A stretch of 64,000 nt of DNA, taken from Fimbriimonadaceae bacterium. Lineage in GTDB: Bacteria; Armatimonadota; Fimbriimonadia; Fimbriimonadales; Fimbriimonadaceae. Numbering within the stretch: position 1 is the stretch's first letter; each line of letters begins with the position of its first letter. The stretch lies in the NCBI GenBank assembly GCA_019454125.1, contig CP075365.1, positions 1,668,218 to 1,732,217 on the forward strand, given 5' to 3'. Shown here in pieces: positions 57,117 through 64,000 of this stretch. The notes under the pieces were generated by a model. That model did no database searches, had not been told where the DNA came from, and saw only the letters and a program-made list of their open reading frames with translations. A program made the translations under genes and the position numbers.

Positions 57117-57565
57117 TCGTTCGAGCGAAGCAGGGCTCCGCCCGCCAAAGCGAGGGCAAGGACGGCATAGGTCGCGTAGAGCGACCGCCTGCAAATCCGG
57201 TGTTCGAAGCCGGGGCTGAGCCTCGGCGGCACGAGGTGGAAGTCCGTGACATAGGCGATCCCGGTCACGGCGGCGCTGACCGCCGTTTTCTCCGCCGCGG
57301 ACGGTTTCCCTCCACGGGCGCGGAACCAGAGCTCGGCCAGGCCCGCCCAACCGAACAGGGCAAAGGCGTTCAGCACCAGCCCAGTTACGAAATACTTGGG
57401 CTCCGGCTCATCGACCGTCAGCGCCTCGTCGCCGAAGGCAATGTGGCTGACCGCGTTGATCGGGGCAGCCGCGCTACGGTTCTCGGCCTTGCCGAACGCG
57501 AGGAGTGCGACGGTCGTGGCGACCGCGGCGGGCAGGCCCATGAGTGCCGTATTGCGCAGGAACAT
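57113..57565 (-). CDS. Small polytopic membrane protein, unknown
   Basis: 150 residues with three to four hydrophobic segments: near 8-24, 58-80, 95-107 and 130-146. It has conserved-looking D-F-H-L-V-P-P-R-L-S-P-G-F-E-H-R in a loop near 109-124, with two His and several charges. The pattern is that of several small uncharacterised membrane families, none of which I can name with confidence. It is upstream of and co-oriented with the protease gene. Confidence 0.65.
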   Translation of the reverse strand: MFLRNTALMGLPAAVATTVALLAFGKAENRSAAAPINAVSHIAFGDEALTVDEPEPKYFVTGLVLNAFALFGWAGLAELWFRARGGKPSAAEKTAVSAAVTGIAYVTDFHLVPPRLSPGFEHRICRRSLYATYAVLALALAGGALLRSND

Positions 57566-57633
57566 CTTCTTACCGTACGAAGACGCCGGGAAGGGATCGG
57601 CAGGCTAGGCCCGCCGATCGCCGTGGGCAATCG

Positions 57634-58629
57634 CTACCGCCCCGCCCTTGCCTTCAAGTCACAGAACCATTCTTCGGTCCAGATCGCCCGAGTGGCCATG
57701 TTCACGCAGACCGCCTCCAGCACGGCCGGGTCGTAAAGCGCGTTCGGCATGAACATGCGGAAGGCCAACTTGCCGTCGTGCTCGCACCAGGAGCCAAGGC
57801 TATGGCAGCGCTTGTACTCGGTCTTCTCGTGCGTGTTCAGGTCGATCACGAGGTGCCCGATGGCGGCCGTGTTCAAGGGCATGGGGACAGTCAGGGTGCA
57901 ATGGAGCCCGTTGCCCAGTTTTGGATGGGGCTCGTCAGTGCGGACCTCCAAGTGCATGGTGCCCTCGCTGCAACTCCAGTCAAAGTCGGCGGCCAGCCGG
58001 CTGTGTTCGTCAGAGTCCAAGTGCCGAGCCTCCCGCTCCATGATCCAGCCTGCCCGCTTCCAGCCTTCGTCCCCGATCCAGCGGCTGGGGCCGTCACCCG
58101 AAGGGTGGAAGAAAGAGACCGCCCGGTCGACCATGGGGTCGTGGTCGCTCCGAATGCCCGACTTGGGATGCTCGCTGCAGGCCCGCGTCGCGTGGAACCG
58201 CTGGCTCAGCCGCTGCACCATGTCGTAAGCTTCGGTGGCCTGCATCGCGACTGCCGCCGCGAACGTCTTCTTCAGCCAGTCCGAGTCCTCGTCGGTGGCG
58301 TAGACGCAACAAAAGAGGCGGATGGTGTCCGCTTTCTCATCGTAGACCGGCCCGCTGAACGTGCAGTGGTCCATTTCATGCTCGAGCGCCTCGGCCAATT
58401 GCTGCAGGTGGCCGCGGCCCTTGAGCATGTCTGTCTCCGCGGTGATGCGGTAGACACATTGGGAGTGGCGGAAGACGCCCATGTCCGTGCTTACTCGGGT
58501 GGCGAGGTCGCTCGGCCACCAGGTGAAGCCGTCGATCGAATCCGCGACGTATTGGTCATCGACGTGCAGCACGTCGTGGGCCAGCTTCACGAAGCTTTCG
58601 CCCAACGATCCCGCGTTCCTCCAGGGCAA
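57634..58629 (-). CDS. Protein of unknown function, likely cytoplasmic
   Basis: 331 residues, no signal or membrane segment. It starts at TTG 58629 with an excellent AGGAGG nine bases upstream. Composition is unusual: many His, Cys, Trp and Met, with C-V-Y-R-I-T-A-E-T-D near 58-67, H-E-M-D-H-C-T-F-S near 83-91, F-C-C-V-Y-A-T-D-E-D near 107-116, and S-L-G-S-W-C-E-H-D-G-K-L near 281-292. The alternating strands and helices suggest two similar halves, in the manner of secretion-chaperone or YbjN-like folds, but I assign no function. Its upstream region contains a TATAAC-type promoter motif. Confidence 0.7.
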   Translation of the reverse strand: MPWRNAGSLGESFVKLAHDVLHVDDQYVADSIDGFTWWPSDLATRVSTDMGVFRHSQCVYRITAETDMLKGRGHLQQLAEALEHEMDHCTFSGPVYDEKADTIRLFCCVYATDEDSDWLKKTFAAAVAMQATEAYDMVQRLSQRFHATRACSEHPKSGIRSDHDPMVDRAVSFFHPSGDGPSRWIGDEGWKRAGWIMEREARHLDSDEHSRLAADFDWSCSEGTMHLEVRTDEPHPKLGNGLHCTLTVPMPLNTAAIGHLVIDLNTHEKTEYKRCHSLGSWCEHDGKLAFRMFMPNALYDPAVLEAVCVNMATRAIWTEEWFCDLKARAGR

Positions 58630-58744
58630 TCTGTTTACCTCCTCTTCATTATCACGGATTAGGAAGTGTTATAGTTGCGTGCTTCGTCGCTGGCACCCAG
58701 CCCTGAGACGAAAAGCAGGTGCCCTAGAGGGGAAGACTCTTGTC

Positions 58745-58775
58745 GAGCCCCTCCCTTTTCTGCGGCGAGGGGCTC
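58745..58775 (-). terminator. Hairpin terminator of ahcY
   Basis: Minus-strand GAGCCCCTC (58775-58767) pairs with GAGGGGCTC (58753-58745), a perfect 9-bp stem, six bases after the ahcY stop. The T tract is weak. Confidence 0.7.
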
Positions 58776-58780
58776 CTGAA

Positions 58781-60247
<1,467 letters not shown>

Positions 60248-60301
60248 CGTTTCTGTGTCTCAATTTTCGGTCGGCTTCGGCCAAACCACGCGGCGGGCGG
60301 G

Positions 60302-60370
60302 TCTCCACCCCCAACCCCCTCCTCAGTTTCCAGCGCACGAGCCATCCTTGAAATCCGAGGAGGGGGCTCC
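60302..60370 (+). repeat. Dispersed ~70-bp palindromic element, long form, in the ahcY leader
   Basis: TCTCCACCCCCAACCCCCTC at the left, core CACGAGCCATCC, right arm GAGGAGGGGGCTCC. It lies between the riboswitch terminator and the ahcY start codon, in opposite orientation to the copy within ahcY. The two copies are about 580 bases apart. Confidence 0.88.
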
Positions 60371-60384
60371 GGACCCCTTTGACG

Positions 60385-60421
60385 AAAAAGGCGCCCGTGA
60401 GCGGTTTGCCTCACGAGCGCC
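60385..60421 (-). terminator. Riboswitch-controlled intrinsic terminator
   Basis: On the minus strand GGCGCTCGTGAG (60421-60410) pairs with CTCACGGGCGCC (60401-60390) with one mismatch, followed by five U (60389-60385). Its 5' arm contains the 3' strand of the riboswitch pseudoknot, so the two folds are mutually exclusive. Confidence 0.88.
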
Positions 60422-60490
60422 GTTCTGCTTTCGGCCCGTCGGGCCGGACGCCGAGCCTGGTCTCATTTCGAGATCGCAGCGCCCCTCGGT
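60410..60490 (-). ncRNA. S-adenosylhomocysteine (SAH) riboswitch
   Basis: The minus-strand RNA reads CCGAGGGGCGCTGCGA, then a short hairpin, then CCAGGCTCGG, a variable hairpin with CGGCCC/GGGCCG, and finally ACGGCGCTC. This is the SAH riboswitch layout: P1 from CCGAG (60489-60485) with CTCGG (60455-60451), the conserved GCGCTGC and CCAGGC core, and a pseudoknot between GGCGC (about 60484-60479) and GCGCT (about 60420-60416). It lies in the leader of ahcY, the gene it normally controls. Ligand binding would use the pseudoknot strand and prevent the terminator, turning ahcY on when SAH builds up. Seen by eye; not covariance-scored. Confidence 0.9.
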
Positions 60491-60501
60491 GTCCCCAATC
60501 A

Positions 60502-60507
60502 ATTATA
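60502..60507 (-). promoter_or_regulatory. -10 box of the ahcY transcript
   Basis: A perfect TATAAT on the minus strand, 12 bases before the riboswitch P1, which sets transcription start just upstream of the aptamer. TTGAGA lies 20 bases upstream, a rather long spacer. Confidence 0.7.
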
Positions 60508-60640
60508 CGGCACAGATTGGCGGGTCCTCTCAAGGACCTGTCTGAGCCTGCCAAGTCATGGCCACTTTTCGAGGAAGCCAACTTTTTGTTGACTCTGCAA
60601 GGTACAAGGGAGAAGGCCCGGCAGGGTCTCCAGACTGACC

Positions 60641-61261
60641 ATGTTCAACCAAATACTAGGGCGGGTTCTCGCCATAACCGTGCTCAGCGTCGTAGCAGTT
60701 CCTTCCGTGTTGGCCCAGGCGGATTCGCGAGGCTCGATGCTCGTTTACCCCGTGATCTTCGATGAAACCGGCACAGACGGATCTCGAGCAAAAGCGCAGG
60801 ACGCCTTGACAGAGATCTTCAAGAAGGGCGGATTCAAGGTGGTCGACGACTCCAAGGCCGGTTCCGTTTGGAAGGCCAAGGGCTTCCGTACGCCCACCAT
60901 CACTCGGCCGCCGACCGTCCAACAGCTCGTCGCCCTTGGTAAGACGGTCGGCGTGCGGTACGTTTGCACGACCTCGGTCACCTTCCACACGCGCTCTATT
61001 TGGGTGAACCTTGGCCCCAAGACGATCTCAACGTGTAACATGACGGTGACGATCGTCGATGCGAAGGCTGGCAAAGTAGCCTACGAAGCCGAGGGCGAGG
61101 CACGCAGCGACGAGAAGTCTGACAAGCTGAAAGTGGCCGGAGCTCTCTTGCTGACTCCGCTCGTCACCGCGGTGAGCGGTGGGCCAAAGACGCCGCAAGA
61201 ATCCAGGGCAGCTCAAATCGCAGCCGCCCACGCGCTAGAAAAGTTCGTCGTCGTCCAATAA
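60641..61261 (+). CDS. Exported protein, LpoB/CsgG-like fold candidate
   Basis: 206 residues with a Sec signal (G-R-V-L-A-I-T-V-L-S-V-V-A-V-P-S-V-L-A-Q, cleavage near 26). The mature domain alternates strands and helices: M-L-V-Y-P-V-I-F-D, A-L-T-E-I-F-K-K-G-G-F-K-V-V-D, V-Q-Q-L-V-A-L-G-K-T-V-G-V-R-Y-V and M-T-V-T-I-V-D-A-K-A-G-K-V-A-Y-E-A-E-G. That order is typical of the CsgG/TolB-N/LpoB-like anticodon-binding-type fold of periplasmic proteins. It lacks a lipobox. The function is unknown. It is divergent from ahcY and ends at a strong hairpin. Confidence 0.7.
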   Translation: MFNQILGRVLAITVLSVVAVPSVLAQADSRGSMLVYPVIFDETGTDGSRAKAQDALTEIFKKGGFKVVDDSKAGSVWKAKGFRTPTITRPPTVQQLVALGKTVGVRYVCTTSVTFHTRSIWVNLGPKTISTCNMTVTIVDAKAGKVAYEAEGEARSDEKSDKLKVAGALLLTPLVTAVSGGPKTPQESRAAQIAAAHALEKFVVVQ

Positions 61262-61268
61262 CCAGGAT

Positions 61269-61299
61269 GCGCCCTCCCTCATGGATCCGGGGAGGGCGC
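61269..61299. terminator. Hairpin between convergent genes
   Basis: GCGCCCTCCC (61269-61278) pairs with GGGAGGGCGC (61290-61299), a perfect 10-bp stem located seven bases past the exported protein gene and before the convergent thioredoxin-like gene. Confidence 0.78.
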
Positions 61300-61366
61300 G
61301 GCACCACACGGGAGGAGCAAGGGCGCCCTCACCGCTTTGCGTGCACAAAGAAGGGAAATCGCGCGG

Positions 61367-61927
61367 TTACGACTTAATTGTCTTGGCGACGGCTTCCAGC
61401 TCAGCTTTGAGCGTGGCACGCTCCCCCGCGGTCATCTTCGGGGCGGCCCTTTCGAGCATGGTCATGAACCAGGCGATCTCTTCAGGCGTGGCAGGATAGC
61501 CGATGTTGCCTACCGGCTTGTCATCGACGACGCGCCTGGAATCCACCAAGACTTTGCCTTCGGCGGTGAGGAACGCCGTATAAGGAATGCCCTCTTCGGC
61601 GCCGTTGAGCTTCTTGAGCCACATGTCGCCCCCCGGGTTCTCGAGGTCCTTCTTGTCGTCGCTTTCGAGCACATCGAGCCAGAGCGTGACGAAGTGCTTG
61701 TCCCAAATCTCGTGCACCTTCGGCATCGCCAGCCATGCTTCCATGCGCTTGCACCATCCGCACCACGAGGCGTGGAAGCCAAGGAAGACCGTCTTGCCCT
61801 CGGCCCTGGCCTGCGCTCGGGCGAGCGAAACGGCCGTTTCAGCGGGCATCGGCTTGGGTGATTGCGCGAAGGCGCCGACAGACGCCAAAGCGAAGAGGAC
61901 GACGGCTAAGCGGGCATGAGTTCGCAT
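61367..61927 (-). CDS. Exported thioredoxin-like protein
   Basis: 186 residues with a Sec signal (A-V-V-L-F-A-L-A-S-V-G-A-F-A-Q, cleavage near 22). It has a thioredoxin fold of the DUF255/thioredoxin_7 type: F-L-G-F-H-A-S-W-C-G-W-C-K-R-M-E with the redox C56-x-x-C59, then F-V-T-L-W-L-D-V near 79-86 and the cis-Pro region G-I-P-Y-T-A-F-L near 112-119. The last 35 residues form a helical tail. A periplasmic thiol oxidoreductase role is likely. It lies just downstream of a multihaem cytochrome c, whose haem attachment needs reduced Cys, which gives a plausible partner. Confidence 0.85.
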   Translation of the reverse strand: MRTHARLAVVLFALASVGAFAQSPKPMPAETAVSLARAQARAEGKTVFLGFHASWCGWCKRMEAWLAMPKVHEIWDKHFVTLWLDVLESDDKKDLENPGGDMWLKKLNGAEEGIPYTAFLTAEGKVLVDSRRVVDDKPVGNIGYPATPEEIAWFMTMLERAAPKMTAGERATLKAELEAVAKTIKS

Positions 61928-61978
61928 CCTGTTAGGATAGACGTTTCACGCCCCAAAACGCGTGCGGCCAGGGCCGCG

Positions 61979-63475
61979 TCACTCTTTCGCGGGCCCGGGT
62001 TCTTCAGGCGTGTAGCCGTGGCAGTCTTTGCAGGGTGTGGTCTTCCACTCGTCGCCGATGTCGACCGGGTGCTGGAACTCCACGCCTTTCATGTTGCCCT
62101 TGTTGTCGTGCGCGACAAAGGTGTGACAAGTATTGCAGTCGTTACTAATGACCCTGCCCGTGTCACTCTTCAGACGCCCGTTGTGGCAACGGAAGCAGCC
62201 GTTACCCCGTAAGTGGTCAAGGTTGTTCCGGTGCGACCGCCAGTCCGTGTTCATCGCGGGGAAGTAGTTGTTCCGATAGATCTTTTGGAGTTCGGCTATC
62301 GCTTTGTCGAGCTTCGCCCCGTCTTTTGCCATAAACTCGGCATAGTTCTCCTTGTAGTACGCCTTAAGCGTCTCCAAGATCTTGCTAAGCCCTTCTTCCT
62401 TCGTCGCGTACTTTGCGTCAAGCGCTTCGACGCCTTTCATCTTAATTTCGGGAACGGCCCTGTCGATGGTGCCGGCGCTGATTGCCAGGTTCACAGACTC
62501 GTCGGACGGGTGGAAAATGTGGGTCGGCCGGTTGTGGCAGTCGATACAGTCCACTTTGCGCGACACACCCTTCGCCACGTCGTTCGGGCCGAACTTTACG
62601 GTCTTGTCCCAATACTTCGTGACCTTGCCATCCTTATCGACCATTTCGACATAAGGAATCTCCTGTCGCTCAAAGTCGCTGGCGATGTAGCTCACGGTGC
62701 TGTTCAAGTACATGTGGGCATGGATGCCTTGTGCTTCCGGCCCTTCGCCACCGCCGATCTTAACGAGCATGCCGACCTGGGCGTGTGTGTTATCGGGATC
62801 AGAAAGGTAGTAGTCATGCATCCGCAACTTTTGCGAAAAGAAGTGCTTGGGCCAGTGGCACTTTTCGCAGGTTTCTTGAGCCGGGCGGAGGTTCGCGATG
62901 GGCGTTTTTATCGGCCGCTCGTATTTGTTAAAGATCGTTGAATAGACCTGGTAAGTCCCGGAAAGTTTTGACTTGACGTACCAATCGACGCCCTCGCCGA
63001 TGTGGCACCCGGCGCACGAGACACGGGCGTGGGGCGAGTTCTGATAGGCCACGTGCTCCGGCTCCATGAGCGAGTGGCACGTGGTGCCGCAGAACTCCAC
63101 CGACTCGGTGTACTCATACCCCTTATAACTCCCGAAACCCGAGATCGCCATAAGGAGCAGGCCGCCTACCGCAATCGAGGTGGCTGTGGCGCGGCCCCGC
63201 GGCTGGTTAAGGTCTAAGACCGGCAAGGTAGCCGTGGCGAGCCCCTTCTTCTGACGCCGTCTCTCAATGATGAGCCCGATGGCCGCCACACCAAGGCCGA
63301 GGAACATCAAGCCCGGCAGCGCGATGTAGGTGACCAACCCGCTATACGCGTTTGCAAACCCTCCAAAAATGTCGAACGCGATGAGGATAAGCGCGAGGAT
63401 GAACATGACCGTGGCGAAGGTCATCCCGAACATCGTTATCGCGTTGTTGAAAATGGAAGGTAAGCGCCTTTTCAT
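61979..63475 (-). CDS. Membrane-anchored multihaem cytochrome c (NapC/NirT-like)
   Basis: 498 residues. Three hydrophobic segments (about 12-38, 46-70 and 98-116) precede a periplasmic domain with seven haem-binding motifs: C-G-T-T-C-H (C129-H134, a CX3CH), C-A-G-C-H (154-158), C-E-K-C-H, C-I-D-C-H, C-F-R-C-H, C-N-T-C-H and C-K-D-C-H. The first two with S-L-M-E-P and H-A-R-V-S follow the NapC/NrfH quinol-dehydrogenase pattern; the rest looks like an added electron-transfer domain. It probably takes electrons from quinol or the upstream cytochrome b and passes them to a periplasmic or extracellular acceptor, which is not identified. Confidence 0.92.
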   Translation of the reverse strand: MKRRLPSIFNNAITMFGMTFATVMFILALILIAFDIFGGFANAYSGLVTYIALPGLMFLGLGVAAIGLIIERRRQKKGLATATLPVLDLNQPRGRATATSIAVGGLLLMAISGFGSYKGYEYTESVEFCGTTCHSLMEPEHVAYQNSPHARVSCAGCHIGEGVDWYVKSKLSGTYQVYSTIFNKYERPIKTPIANLRPAQETCEKCHWPKHFFSQKLRMHDYYLSDPDNTHAQVGMLVKIGGGEGPEAQGIHAHMYLNSTVSYIASDFERQEIPYVEMVDKDGKVTKYWDKTVKFGPNDVAKGVSRKVDCIDCHNRPTHIFHPSDESVNLAISAGTIDRAVPEIKMKGVEALDAKYATKEEGLSKILETLKAYYKENYAEFMAKDGAKLDKAIAELQKIYRNNYFPAMNTDWRSHRNNLDHLRGNGCFRCHNGRLKSDTGRVISNDCNTCHTFVAHDNKGNMKGVEFQHPVDIGDEWKTTPCKDCHGYTPEEPGPAKE

Positions 63476-63555
63476 AATCCAGCCCCTATCCGCGTTTCAC
63501 GCGGTTTCTTTGTTGGTAGTATAGCTTGATGGAACATAGTGGTTGCAGCGTAATC

Positions 63556-64000
63556 TCAGGAAAGATCGGGCTCAGGCGTTTCCGTCGGAGGTTCCTTTGA
63601 GCCTTGCTCGACGTCATTCCCACCTTTTTGATCAGCTTCTTGTTCAGCTTCTGGCGGGGTGCCCGGGGGTTCGGGCTCGACCATCGCAGTCCCCTGACTT
63701 TGGGGACCCTCGGCCGCTAGGATCCTTTCCAGCTCAAGGGGGTGCTCGGCCCGCATCTCTTCCTCGGTGAGAGTGCCCTTAAGCCATACCGGATTCATGG
63801 GGAAGTGGTGCGGATTGAAGTGAGTGTTGTAGAGGTGCCAAGTCACGATCGTGAGCAAGGAAAGCACCGGTTCATAAGAGTGCGCGATGTACGCGATGGG
63901 TATGCCCGTATCCGGGAAGAACTGGCTGAAGTAGACCGGGTACCAAAGAATTAAACCCGTAACGATCATGATGGGCGTTCCCCACCCGACCGCTAGGTAT
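63556..64000 (-). CDS. Di-haem cytochrome b subunit, C-terminal part (5' end outside window)
   Basis: The frame is open to the right edge, so only the last 147 residues are seen. They begin Y-L-A-V-G-W-G-T-P-I-M-I-V-T-G-L-I-L-W-Y-P-V-Y-F, contain A-H-S-Y-E and W-H-L-Y-N-T-H-F-N-P as haem-ligand His positions, and have two membrane helices. They end with a soluble tail rich in Glu and Pro. The pattern resembles cytochrome b561/formate dehydrogenase gamma-like subunits that accompany multihaem cytochromes. It lies 80 bases upstream of the cytochrome c gene on the same strand and is probably co-transcribed. The acidic tail is unusual. Confidence 0.85.
   Translation of the reverse strand, partial: YLAVGWGTPIMIVTGLILWYPVYFSQFFPDTGIPIAYIAHSYEPVLSLLTIVTWHLYNTHFNPHHFPMNPVWLKGTLTEEEMRAEHPLELERILAAEGPQSQGTAMVEPEPPGTPPEAEQEADQKGGNDVEQGSKEPPTETPEPDLS

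Overview
The window is GC-rich chromosomal DNA, mostly well above 60% G+C, from a Gram-negative-type (diderm) bacterium. My best placement is Armatimonadota, near Fimbriimonadia. That is inference: it rests on pseudopilin-like proteins with a conserved N-terminal helix ending in L-F-P-V-F-A-Q-A, an H-X9-DG pseudopilin tail, genes for lipid A/LPS assembly (Kdo transferase, Wzm/Wzt-type exporter) and LolA-like proteins. No rRNA, tRNA, CRISPR array or intact transposon was found.

Layout. 0-4.4 kb: end of phoU, an FKBP-like protein, a polysaccharide ABC exporter, a family-2 glycosyltransferase and a pseudopilin. 4.5-8 kb: large-subunit catalase and two small enzyme-fold proteins. 8-24 kb: a phosphate-scavenging neighbourhood with four unrelated exported phosphatases or phosphoesterases (metallophosphoesterase, YncE/phosphoesterase fusion, PhoX, PafA-like), broken by a GspE/PilB ATPase and a low-GC cassette. 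The cassette encodes a secreted caspase-like protein and a lipoprotein, and is flanked by gspE and a decayed gspE fragment. 24-38 kb: translation block tuf, rpsJ, rplC-rplD-rplW-rplB-rpsS-rplV-rpsC-rplP-rpmC-rpsQ-rplN-rplX-rplE, then nusA-rnpM-infB and dus. The block is unusual in two ways: pseudopilin-like genes or remnants separate tuf, rpsJ and rplC, and nusA follows rplE directly where rpsN-rpsH-rplF would be expected. 38-47 kb: Kdo transferase, proline dehydrogenase, a five-gene membrane operon (DUF4129/DUF4350) and a LolA-like protein. 47.3-48 kb: a palindrome-rich stretch with a decayed REP-associated transposase. 48-55 kb: secreted protein, hrcA, amidase, WecG-type glycosyltransferase, cobalamin adenosyltransferase, lipoprotein, feoA and feoB. 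55-64 kb: subtilisin-like protease, ahcY under an SAH riboswitch, a thioredoxin-like protein and a multihaem cytochrome c/cytochrome b redox module that runs off the end.

Two regulatory points stand out. ahcY has a recognisable S-adenosylhomocysteine riboswitch whose 3' pseudoknot strand is also the 5' arm of a terminator, which fits a ligand-ON attenuator. nusA has an intrinsic terminator in its own leader, 12 bases before the start codon, which suggests autoregulation by attenuation.

The most interesting structural signal is a dispersed palindromic element of about 70 bp. One copy lies in frame inside the coding sequence of ahcY and adds about 23 residues; another lies in the ahcY 5' leader; a third, plus a diverged relative, sits in the decayed gspE fragment; a short form follows the catalase gene. 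This resembles the protein-inserting palindromic elements known from Rickettsia.
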